This document shows positions 1 to 9,959 of a DNA stretch of 64,000 bases, in pieces. Source of the stretch: Lamellibrachia satsuma (Eukaryota > Annelida > Polychaeta > Sabellida > Siboglinidae); NCBI GenBank assembly GCA_033239005.1, contig BSQZ01000040.1, positions 1,728,599 through 1,792,598 of the forward strand, read 5' to 3'. Under the pieces are notes generated by a model. The model did no database searches and was not told where the DNA came from. It worked only from the letters and a program-made list of their open reading frames with translations. The first letter of the stretch is position 1; the number at the start of each line of letters is the position of its first letter. The translations under genes were made by a program, and so were the position numbers.

Positions 1-13
1 GGAGGGGAGTAAT

Positions 14-16
<3 letters not shown>

Positions 17-72
<56 letters not shown>
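17..72. repeat. (AT)n microsatellite
   Basis: Uninterrupted alternating AT/TA dinucleotides at the window edge. The flanks to about 280 contain nothing recognisable. Confidence 0.95.
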
Positions 73-76
<4 letters not shown>

Positions 77-280
77 TAATATACCCAAGCATATGAAATA
101 ACACTGAAGAGTGAAGGAAGCAATTTGGTGTAACATAGACATAGTTACCAATAAGTCAACATTAACAATAGAATACTAATAGATCGGAGTAGTTTATATT
201 ATCGTAGTAGTCAAACATAGTCACAGGACAAGAAGAATATATAAAACTACAAGACTATAAGGGAGGTGAGCAAGGGGGAA

Positions 281-556
281 TGTGTTATAATGGGTGATTT
301 TAACCATGGCCATATATAATGGAAATCATTAGTGTTACAGAGTGTTGGGGGTAACGACCATCAATTTCTACTTCTATCACAGACACAGGATTGTTTGCTT
401 GCTCAACATGTCTTGGAACCAACCAGAGCAGAGGTTGGAATGTGTTAGATTTAATTTTGTCTTCTCAAAATGAATTAGTTGACAATGTTAAAATATACGA
501 ACCTTTGGGTTCAAGTGATCATAACCAAATCCATTTTAATATAAAAGTAAAACAGG
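281..556 (+). pseudogene. LINE endonuclease relic (CR1-like)
   Basis: Conceptual translation gives the endonuclease/exonuclease/phosphatase motif V-I-M-G-D-F-N-H near the start and ends with a G-S-S-D-H-N motif, the metal-binding and catalytic His region of non-LTR retrotransposon endonucleases. An in-frame stop follows soon after the GDFNH motif and a frameshift is needed near 425, so the copy is dead. The closest clade by eye is CR1/L2-like, matching the reverse transcriptase relic at 7456-9080, but the clade assignment is inference. Confidence 0.6.
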
Positions 557-659
557 GAATAAATATAAAAAACAATGGAGTGGGGTACCATAAGAATCAG
601 TATCAGGCCCTACTGTTTTTAATATATACCGGTATATATATATATATATATATATAAAT

Positions 660-919
<260 letters not shown>

Positions 920-940
920 AAGTGTAAATGCACACACATA

Positions 941-2170
941 GCAACTGTGTAAGTTGACATATTAGTAATAACGGTCCATTGATTCATGTTTGCAGATACG
1001 TATTACAACAGGGAAATTCACACGAATTTACAATGAAATGAAAAATAAAGCATGACAATATTGATTATAAGTTTTATATTTTTTTTAAAGTTGAATTTCA
1101 ATGTTACACACGAAATGCAAATTTCTAAAACCTTATTTTTTTTTCGAAATGGTTTATAAATCAGCACTACTTGTGTAGTACCAACATATAAAATACGTGA
1201 CATGCAAAATGTGACATGGGGGCAATACAACACTAATTTAATAATAATTGACACACCAGAGGAAACACCCTTAATCATCTCTTTAGAATGTCTGATTTGC
1301 ATGTATTCAGCCTCGGATTTGCACACAGCTATGGATCAGTATAATTGACCCTGCAAACTGCATGTTTGATAGTAAGTACCATAATGAGGTTTAGTACTAT
1401 ACTGTCCTATTTTTCAAATTATGCTGTTTTTGTTTGTGCGTTTGGTGATTAAAGATAAAGTTAAATGGATCATATCTTATTGTTTATATTAACCTGGGCA
1501 TATTAAATAAATATGTCATATAACTATTTGTGTTATCACAATTAACTTACCTTATTATGTTGTGTTATTACAGCGTGTACTAAAATGTCATACTGTTATG
1601 TAAACAGTAGTTATCAACTAAGAAAAAGTCTACTTAACACACATCACACACGTAACTAAAAATTTGTCATACACGATTTTATAATTTTTTTATGAAAAAA
1701 ATAACCAATCACAGTCATATGAATAGTATGCGTATACACGTGCTTAACTATGATAAAGCAACTTATTAAATGCTACCATAATTTCACAGACTTTTGGCAA
1801 TATTTGCTAATAACCAATTCACCCATCTGAATTTAGATTTTTGTGCGTCACACATATATTTATATATATTTTATAATATTTTATTTTAAATTCATTACTG
1901 TTTAAAAATTTATTTTGTCTGCCCTAACTATTCAAAAACATGTACAACAATGCAATGATCAAAATTAAAACAGTCGGCAATACTTTGATATGGATCTGCT
2001 GTTTCAAAGAAAAAAATTTCTGAATGTCATACACGACACGTAACGACTAACGCTGCCGCTGGAATTACCCTTTTAAAAAATCATATTTCGAAAAGTAATT
2101 TACCGATTTTGAAACTGTTGTCAATTTCCCATGGCCGCAGCCATATCATAAAAAATATAAAGCAAAATAG
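941..2170. other. AT-rich stretch without recognisable gene
   Basis: Short open frames only, with no domain-like translation, no plausible exon series and no obvious transposon motif on either strand. AT-rich non-coding sequence is the simplest description. Confidence 0.6.
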
Positions 2171-2175
2171 ATCGA

Positions 2176-2290
2176 CTCCCTCCCTCCCTCCCTCCCTCCC
2201 TCCCTCCCTCCCTCCCTCCCTCCCTCCCTCCCTCCCTCCCTCCCTCCCTCCCTCCCTCCCTCCCTCCCTCCCTCCCTCCCTCCCTCCCTT
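2176..2290. repeat. (CCCT)n microsatellite abutting an exon
   Basis: About 28 copies of the tetranucleotide CTCC form a pure pyrimidine tract on the plus strand. It ends just before the acceptor TTGTAG of the EGF exon at 2295 and may serve as an unusually long polypyrimidine tract. Confidence 0.95.
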
Positions 2291-2294
2291 GTAG

Positions 2295-2429
2295 ATATCG
2301 ATGAATGTGCAAGTAACCCATGTCACCCAGTCTACAGTGTGTCATGTGTGGACGAAGTGGTTGGCTACAAATGCACATGTCAATCATGCAACTGTTCCAA
2401 TATAGTTGCAAGATATGACTGTACTGTTG
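2295..2429 (+). CDS. Orphan eight-cysteine EGF exon
   Basis: A 135-nt exon (45 codons, phase 1-1) sits between acceptor CCTTGTAG and donor GTAAGT. Completing the first codon with an assumed upstream G gives a D-I-D-E-C start typical of calcium-binding EGF domains. Eight cysteines follow, with the signature C-x-C-x2-C-x-C (C-T-C-Q-S-C-N-C). It is most similar to the penultimate exon (16115-16255) of the large minus-strand gene, which also has S-C-N-C-S, but lies on the opposite strand about 12 kb beyond that gene's stop. No partner exon (CBM14 or ordinary EGF) was found nearby on the plus strand. It could belong to a neighbouring paralogue with long introns or be an isolated duplicated exon. 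Both splice sites and the reading frame are intact. Confidence 0.7.
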
Positions 2430-3237
2430 GTAAGTGTCACTCTTTAGTTCTGTTATTCAACTTACCATCACTAGTGTGAATTGTATATCCGTTGTGTATA
2501 AACATATACATCCTAATAAATATGACAGCTTTGTGTGCATAGAACAAAGTAAATGGCAGGAAGCTTGACTTGGACTAACTAGAATGTTCATTTTAGTCAA
2601 TCAAAGGCAATACAATCATTTAATATAGTCTGTACCCATCATGCTAGCTTACACCATTCAGAAAAGAAAATCTGTATTTTTTATTTTAATAATTTACTGT
2701 TTTGAAAATTGGGTAGTATATTGTAAACCAGCGAACCAAATAATTTTTAACAGACAAAGAGAAATGAGCCGGACCCCGGAACAGAAAATACAAATAAGCA
2801 GAATCTAGAAATGATGAGAGCTATAATAGCAGTTTTTGATGTGGTTAAAGACAGGATGGGAAATCATTATTACTCTTTTTACTGCCATTTGAAATGTTTG
2901 AGAAATTTGTTTTCTTTTAAAGTGAAGCAAAAGTCATGGTTTTCAGCCTATGCACCTATAAGAATAACTAAAACATAACCATTTGTAACTACAATTAAGA
3001 ATATCATGCCAGTGGTTTACTAGCTAAACCTTGCTGAACACACAATAACTTAATTTCGTGGGCCGCGCCATACTGTTAGATAACCCTCTGTCACGTGTTT
3101 GGCATTCTGGCAATATTTGCTCGCCAAATGAAAATATATTTGTATACACCTATTCCTATACTTGCCAACAGGATATGGCCATGCGATTTGCATCTAAACT
3201 CAACTTATGTAACATATCTTGGCCTTGTTTACTAAAC
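2430..3237. other. No recognisable feature
   Basis: AT-rich sequence following the orphan EGF exon, its intron if that exon is used. Neither strand gives a domain-like translation. Confidence 0.5.
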
Positions 3238-3588
3238 TAGTTCTCTTTCTGGCAAAATAACATGTTTGTTTGAGACTGTGGTGGTTCTGTGTATACTATT
3301 GTGAGATAGTAAAGTGACCCATATAGAAAAGTGAACCCTCTATAGAATTTTACCCGGTTTATTGTTTAAACTGCAATTTAAAGATAACAGGTATGTATAT
3401 ATGTCAGTTTGATATACATTCTGAAGTTATCAGTAAATTGTTTATAATGGGGGTCACAATTCTATAGTGGGGTGTCACAATTGAATTGGCACATTGCTAT
3501 AGAAACGTAACCCCTATATAATTAATAAAAATGTTAGTATTAAATATACAATGTAATGCAGCTTTATGCAGAAATTTCTTATATTTAA
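3238..3588. repeat. Dispersed 350-bp repeat, copy 1
   Basis: Nearly identical, in the same orientation, to 5657-5995. Inside it, the segments around 3335-3360 and 3448-3480 (TCTATAG with GTGACC/GGTCAC-like surroundings) are partly inverted, so the unit could fold. Probably a non-autonomous mobile element. No coding capacity. Confidence 0.8.
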
Positions 3589-3976
3589 CTAAATTAATAA
3601 TTACCAAATGATTATACTACATTGGGACTATGTATGCATGAAAAACGTATGTTGCATACCCCGGTAGTCTTGTTTGCTTGGAACTGAGTGGATTAGACCT
3701 TGCTTACATTGTTGGGGTTCTGTGGTGCTGGTTATTGTTTCTACTAGTGCTTTCCAATATTTCATTATCCTGGAAAAATAGATAATTTATAACAGTTCTT
3801 GCTGGTGCAGATGGTATTTAAGGCTTTGTTATGGAGATGCCGTGATTAATACTGTGCAGGCTGGAGATGGTTTCCAACTGGCAATGATAATTGGCCATTG
3901 GTGGCTTTGTGAAATATAGCGAGATGTCTGTTTGTTCTTCTGGTGGTTAGTTGTTCCCAGCGTAAATTCCTCACTG

Positions 3977-4815
3977 TTTGCTTTCTTGGGGGATCCAACA
4001 AAATAGGATCTTAAAACTCCAAAAAAGAGCAATCAGAGTATTGACCTATAGCCGATATAATGCACATACAGAGCCATTATTCAAACATCTTAACATTTTA
4101 ATGGTCACATACATTATTATGTTGCAACAACTGAAATGTTATCATGGATGCATAAACAGTAATTTACTTGAATACTTTTGAAGATTAGGCATAAGAGAAA
4201 ATGAAGATGATCATACACATTATACAAGAAATCGACGACATACATGTTGAAAGAGCGAATACTGAACTTGCCAGGAAATCACTCAGGTTTAGCATTGTCC
4301 ATGTAATTAATAACACTCCCGCCTTGATCATTGATAAAATTCAGTCTCACTCATTGCAAGGTTTCAGCTCCTATGTGAAGAATTTCTTTCCGTCACAGTG
4401 TAGATCAAACTGTAATATCTGGAATTGTTATATTTGCCACTTATATGATAACTAATTGCTGTTAAATGCTTGCTAACTGATTTCCTCTTCATACCATCTT
4501 GCATATTATAATAATATATGTTATATATTGATTGTCTTATTCTTAAACTTTATTTAAGCATGTACTCATGCGTTCAAGTTATTTGTGTTTAATCCCTCAC
4601 TCAATTCTATTGTTTAATTTATAATTTTATATGGGTGGCTGTCACGTTAGCGACCAAATTATGGTCTTAGTGGCAGTATCCCAGAGTGACATGATTTCAT
4701 ACCTATACAATTAACATTAATATTAATGAATTTATGCATTTTGTAGAAATTCGTAGTATGTTTTTGTATTTCTTAATTTATGTTACATGTCTTGTTGAAT
4801 AAACAATTCCTGATT
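3977..4815 (+). pseudogene. 3' end of a non-LTR retrotransposon
   Basis: Translation shows the C-terminal hallmarks of a LINE reverse transcriptase: L-Q-K-R-A-I-R-V-L near 4018, then H-T-E-P-L-F-K-H-L-N-I-L near 4068, and after a stop and frameshift the segment A-N-T-E-L-A-R-K-S-L-R-F near 4257. The 3' part contains a short stem (GGCTGTCACG... to ...TAGTGGCAGT near 4637-4676), then AATAAA near 4798 and a short repeated CCTGATT tail, typical of LINE 3' ends. It is truncated 5' and disabled by stops. The clade is not determined. Confidence 0.7.
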
Positions 4816-5656
4816 CCTGGTGTGCCTCCCTTCTTTGCAACTTCTTGTTAATGATGACTAGGGATCCCATACGGATGAAGAGTATTCCAAAATTGGACGA
4901 ATAAGGGTTGTGTAGTCAGTTGTTTTTATGTTGTGGGGGCAGGTTGCGTCTATCAAGTACAAAAGTACGTATTGCTGAGGCTATAATCTGATGGATGGGT
5001 CCATTAGCAATATTTATACAATTGCTAATACATTTTATCAGATTATTTTCAATGTACTATAGACGTTTTCTAAAGCAGCATGTTGGTTGGAATGGCCTTT
5101 TCTGTATAATTGACAAAGTGCGAGACGCTGTGATTACAGCTTGCTTGAAGAGGGTGTGTTACCACATAAATAATAAAAACACCCATACAATACACAACTG
5201 ATTGATTTACTTTTATATGATGGTTATTTGATTACTGTGAGTTTCTATTAGTGAATACATAAAGGTCTGTATCTTTATAGTTTTACTTCTAATAATATTT
5301 TATCTCTGGTATTAGTCTATGGGCCAGTTGGAATGTTGGTACCAAAAATGGAAATAAAAAATGTTGGTACTGGTGTTTAGTTGTGCCCAAACTATGATAA
5401 CAAATATATGATGGATATTTCACTGCTTTGCCTTTTTGACACTTAGGTATGTGTTTAGCCACTTCCTCACAGGCCCAAGCTTTCATATATTATATGCTCT
5501 ATCACTTCTAGATACCCAATTCCATATAGTTTGGTATGATTTGTAACGTATTATGCAGAAATATCTAACCCTACCCCCACATTAAGTTTTCCAGTTCAGT
5601 TATTCTTCCAAACACTCCCTGCTGAACACACAGCAGTTGCCAAAGTGGCAAACAAG
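4816..5656. other. No recognisable gene
   Basis: AT-rich sequence between two repeats. Weak similarity between minus-strand translations here (around 5330-5480) and at 3829-3960, with a shared L-G-T-T-x-H-Q, hints at further degraded repeat copies, but no family is recognised. Confidence 0.4.
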
Positions 5657-5995
5657 TAGTTCTCTTTCTGGCAAAATAACATGTTTGTTTGAGACTGCGG
5701 TGGTTCTGTGTATACTATTGTGAGATAGTAAAGTGACCCCCATAGAAAAGTGAACCCTCTATAGAATTTTACCCGGTTTATTGTTTAAACTGCAATTTAA
5801 AGATAATATGTCAGTTTGATATACATTCTGAAGTTATCAGTCAATTGTTTATAATGGGGGTCACAATTCTATAGTGGGGGGTCACAATTGAATTGGCACA
5901 TTGCTGTAGAAACGTAACCCCTATAGAATTAATAAAAATGTTAGTATTAAATATACAATGTAATACAGCTTTATGCAGAAATTTCTTATATTTAA
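5657..5995. repeat. Dispersed 350-bp repeat, copy 2
   Basis: Direct copy of 3238-3588, differing mainly by a short deletion (absence of CAGGTATGTATAT present at about 3389) and scattered substitutions. The high identity implies a recent duplication or transposition. Confidence 0.8.
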
Positions 5996-6255
5996 TAGTA
6001 AAGGTTCACCTGTGAAAACACTTATGGGAAATAGTTATTTAAAAAAATTACTCACTGTACCATTGTCTCACCTAATGCAGTTGTTGGGTGTGGTGCATGT
6101 AACGATACTAGCATGTAGTAAAAGTTGTACGTCACGATTGACCATTCTAAAGAAAGGCACTTGGGATTAAGGAAAAAGCAGGGACGTTTTTATTATGATA
6201 CATGGTACCAGAAATTTACATACCTTGAACGGGTTTGGGGCAGAGAGCCTACTGG

Positions 6256-6259
<4 letters not shown>

Positions 6260-6304
<45 letters not shown>
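6260..6304. repeat. (AT)n microsatellite
   Basis: Pure AT dinucleotide tract just upstream of the gypsy-like gag relic. Confidence 0.95.
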
Positions 6305-6306
<2 letters not shown>

Positions 6307-6488
6307 CCCCCCAATCAGTGGTTATGACAGTAATTTTGATAATAATTTGACAGTAATTTTGATATCTTTAGCTGGAATATCCTCTTGGTGTCTATGTCAG
6401 TAAATTCATTAATAACCTTGAAAACTTCGAGCCCTTTTCCTCATATCTTGTAGAGACAGGAGGCCACACTTTCGCAATCTTAGATACT

Positions 6489-7125
6489 ATGGGAGATTCC
6501 AGTGATCATCTTAGTGACCCTCCTCTGTACAAGATTGGCGGTGATGTAAAAAAAACCACAAAGAAGATGGACAAGCTAAAACCACCGCATGAACTCAAGA
6601 TAGCCGGTGGAAACCTTGCAGATCGATGGGAACGGTTTCTGGAGCAGTTTCGGTGGTATTTGGCGGCTGTCGGCTAAGACGATGCCGATGACAGAAAGAA
6701 GGCTGCCATTGTGTTGACAGTCACGGGAACTGAGGCACAGGAAGTATTCCGAAACTTTACTTACGAACCTGTCAAACCTGCGGTAGGTAACCAGCCAGTC
6801 ATGCGGTAGGTAACCAGACAGTCCTGCGGTAGGTAACCAGCCAGTCATCCCGGCAGAAGCAGCGGAACAGTTCAACACTGTCGGCCGAAAGTTTACTGAG
6901 TTCTGTGTGCCACGGATAAACGTAATATATGAAAGATATGTGTTTCACACACGAGAGCAACAAAAAGGCGAGACAATTGATAGCTTCATAACAGACGAGG
7001 TTAAAATCAGTCATGCGAGTTCGGGGCCCTACAAGAAGAAAGTCTGATATGTGACCGAGTTGTAGTCGGTATACGGGATTCCAAAATGAAAGAGAAAATG
7101 CTCAGGGATCCAGGGCTAATACTAG
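6489..7125 (+). pseudogene. Ty3/gypsy-like gag relic
   Basis: The ATG at 6489 opens a 62-codon frame with the core N-L-A-D-R-W-E-R-F-L-E-Q-F typical of gypsy-family gag in invertebrates. After a stop at 6675 the match resumes (V-L-T-V-T-G-T-E-A-Q-E-V-F), then N-V-I-Y-E-R-Y-V-F-H-T-R near 6922 and E-T-I-D-S-F-I-T near 6970. A short 24-bp tandem repeat (about three copies, 6776-6847) interrupts the frame. Stops and insertions make it non-functional. No long terminal repeats or pol domains were found alongside. Confidence 0.65.
6776..6847. repeat. 24-bp tandem repeat, three copies
   Basis: Three successive copies of a unit starting CCTGCGGTAGGTAACCAG interrupt the gag relic. They are likely a local replication-slippage expansion. 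Confidence 0.85.
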
Positions 7126-7146
7126 AGCGGTCGATAGATGTGTACA

Positions 7147-7390
7147 TGTGGGGAGCGGTGGTCTAATGGTTAGAGCACCCGCCTGTCGATCGAGGTGGTT
7201 CGATTTCACCTCTGCCGTTTCGAAGCTTGGGCAATTTCGTTCACCCCACTTTGCCTGTGTCTTTCGGAAGAGACATTAAAAGCCGTTGGTCCAAACTCCT
7301 GCGTTAGCTCAAGATTGGGCTGTTTGGAGTATAACTATTTGAGACTTGAGTCTGCAAAGCGAACTAAGCTGCGAAAGCCCAAATAAAAGT
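7147..7390 (+). mobile_element. tRNA-derived SINE
   Basis: The head contains a pol III A box-like block (GTGGTCTAATGGTTAGAGCA near 7158) and a B box (GGTTCGATTTC at 7198-7208) at tRNA-like spacing. A non-tRNA body of about 170 bp follows. The acceptor stem does not pair as in a functional tRNA, so a SINE is preferred over a tRNA gene. It is inserted between the gypsy gag relic and the CR1-like LINE. Confidence 0.7.
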
Positions 7391-7455
7391 ACTGACTGGC
7401 GCCGAAAATAATGCAAGTGTGAACGTGGTAAAGAAAGAGAAAAAAGCCAATCACA

Positions 7456-9080
7456 GTTTAAAACAAGTGCAGAAAGTTGAACAAGGTACACGAAACAACC
7501 AGACGTATAAGAAGAGACAGTGTAACTCCAGAAATGGTAGCTAAGAAAATAAAGGCAATGAAGGATAACAAATCACCGGGAGTGGATGGGATTCCTCCAA
7601 AATTACTAATGGAAACAGTAGAACAAATCAGTATACCACTTGCAATAGTATTCAACTTGTCATTAAAAGAGGGAGTTGTTCCGTTTGAATGGAAAGAAGC
7701 AAACATCATACCATTATTTAAAAAGGGTTCGAGAAATAAGTCAGAGAATTACAGACCAGTGAGTTTAACGTCAGTGATTTGTAAATTATTAGAAAGGTTA
7801 ATTAAAGACCATATGGTGGACTTCCTCGTTAAGCATAAATTATTAAATTCGTCTCAACATGGATTCCTTAAAGCGAGGTCATGCTTAACAAACATGTTAT
7901 GTGTTTTGGAAGAAATCACTAAGTGGATAGACGTGGGATCGCCTGTAGATATTATCTACTTAGATTTTCAGAAAGCTTTTGACAAAGTACCACATCAAAG
8001 GTTACTACTTAAATTAAAAGCCGTGGTATCGGGGATAGCATAACTGACTGGATAGAACAATGGCTGACTGACAGAAGACAACGAGTTGTAGTAGATGGAG
8101 AAGTTTCAAATTGGAAATCGGTTTTGAGTGGGGTACCTCAAGGATCAGTATTACGACCTATATTATTCTTAATATATATCAATGGCTTGGACGACAATAT
8201 AACAAGTAACGTACTGAAATTTGTGGATGACACAAAACTGTTTAGAAAGGTTAATACTGATGGTGATAAACAACATTTACTAAACGATCTAGACAGATTA
8301 GTGAAATGGTCGGAGAAATGGCAGATGTTGTTCAATTTTGGGAAACGTAAATGCCTACATACTGGACATGGGAACTTGAATGTAAACTATAAAATGGGAG
8401 ATACTGTTCTGGGTACTACTGTAAAAGAAAAGGACTTAGGAGTTACAATAAGCGCTGATATGAAAGTTTAATAGCAGTGTGGTATTGCAACTTCAAAGGG
8501 TAATCAAATTCTTGGATTGATTAGAAGAAACATAACATACAAGGGAAAAAAGTTAATTATACCTCTTTATAAAGCAATAGTTAGACCTCATTTAGAATAT
8601 TGTATACAAGCATGGAAACCATATCGTAAGAAGGATATAGATACGCTTGAACGCATACAAAGGAGAGCAACTAAAATGATTCCAGAACTGAGAGACTTTA
8701 GTTATGAAGAACGCCTGAAAAAATGTGGTTTAACAACTCTAGAGACAAGGAGGTTAAGAGGAGATCAGATTGAAGTTTTTTAAGATATTTAATGGGTATG
8801 AAAATATTGATAGAAATATGTTTTTCTCACTCAAGAAGGATAGCAGAACTAGAGGACATGAGGTAAAATTAGTAAAGGATCAATGTAGATTGGACATCAG
8901 GAAGCACTCGTTCTCACAGAGGACAACAAATGAATGGAACAAATTGTCTACAGATTGTGTAACTGCTAGCAGCGTGAATGTGTTTAAAAACAAGGTTGAC
9001 ACATATCTCAGGAGGGCAGGTTATAAGTAGATGAACATTGTTGGACTCTCGATAAGCCAATGGCTTCCTTGTCCACTTGC
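7456..9080 (+). pseudogene. CR1-like LINE reverse transcriptase, 5'-truncated
   Basis: Three consecutive frames encode one reverse transcriptase: 7477-8040 (K-S-P-G-V-D-G-I-P, then L-D-F-Q-K-A-F-D-K-V-P-H), 8047-8470 (S-G-V-P-Q-G-S-V-L and the catalytic box F-V-D-D-T, with Val replacing the usual Ala), and 8476-9030 (R-P-H-L-E-Y-C, R-R-L-R-G-D, S-R-T-R-G-H, ending R-R-A-G-Y-K). A frameshift near 8025, a stop at 8469 and a frameshift near 8780 inactivate it. The 3' end TCTCGATAAGCCAATGGCTT recurs at 50155-50232 and at 61940-61995. The clade (CR1/L2 group) is inferred from the C-terminal motifs. Confidence 0.8.
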
Positions 9081-9084
9081 CATT

Positions 9085-9882
9085 TCGATATTTGTGACCC
9101 CTCCTGCCCTTTACAGGTAAAATCCCTGACAGTATTACCTGCTCAACCCGCGTCTGTTTTAGTGTTCTGACCAACTGCCTATATTTCCAAACTATTGCAG
9201 TTGTACCCTCCCTCTCTACGTTATTTGTCCCTACGTGTACTAAAACAGATCCACCCTTACCCGAACCTACGATATTTTTTACCCTCTCAGTTATCGCCTC
9301 TATTTGGGCTCCAGGCAAGCAGACCACCACATCATCTCCCTTGTTTAAGACTCTGTCGGTCTTCCTAACTATCGAATCCCCCTCAAACACCCTCGCTCTC
9401 TTCCTCACCCCCTCTATCACTGCTGCAGAATAACTCTTCCGTTCGATCCCTTCCATCACATTCTGTCCTGACCCCTTCCCTCCTGTCTCCTTCGCTCTTG
9501 TCTCCCCCACTTCCCACTCCTTTGCCCTTGTCTCTCCCACTCCCCTCTCCTTCACTCCGGTTGTTTTCCCTCCCGTCTCCCCCACTCCCTTCTCCTTCCC
9601 TCCTGTCTCTCCTACTCCCCTCTCCTTCACTCCGGTTGTCTTCCCTCCCGTTCCTTTCCTTCCCGTCTCCTTACGTCCTGTCTCCCTACGACCTGTCACT
9701 TTCCCTCCTCTCGGCTTCCTCCCAGGCTGAGGTGAGCTCTCCCTAGCAACTCTTGTGTCTTTCCCCACTTTATCATCTACTGTTCCCCCAACGGAACTAC
9801 TGGTACAACCCCCCTGTTCCCGTCCCACCATTGCCACAACGAGCAGCCTCAGCTCTTCCAACTCCACCTCTAGTTCCTTCAT
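9085..9882 (-). pseudogene. LINE ORF1 with SGNH/esterase-like domain
   Basis: A long open frame begins at 9882. It has a leucine/glutamate-rich start (L-E-V-E-L-E-E-L-R-L-L, coiled-coil-like), then a Gly/Lys/Thr low-complexity middle of imperfect G-V-K-E-R-G-V-G-E-T-type repeats. After these comes an SGNH-like domain: G-D-S-I-V-R, then L-P-G-A-Q-I, V-H-V-G-T-N-N and S-G-I-L-P-V. CR1/L2-group LINEs carry ORF1 esterase domains of this type. The frame continues past about 9085 only by reading antisense through the 3' end of the LINE at 7456-9080, so the real domain stops near the junction. It faces the opposite direction to that LINE. Confidence 0.7.
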
Positions 9883-9959
9883 CTTCGTACATCCCCTACA
9901 CTAAAAACTAAAACTATCTGACTGGATTAGCAGGTAGATAGCTCGAACTAAACAAGCAT

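Noticed and set aside
2176..2290. CRISPR-like or protein-coding tandem repeat
   Set aside because: Simple tetranucleotide microsatellite without spacers.
7147..7225. Functional tRNA gene
   Set aside because: Promoter boxes are present but the acceptor stem does not pair and a SINE body follows.
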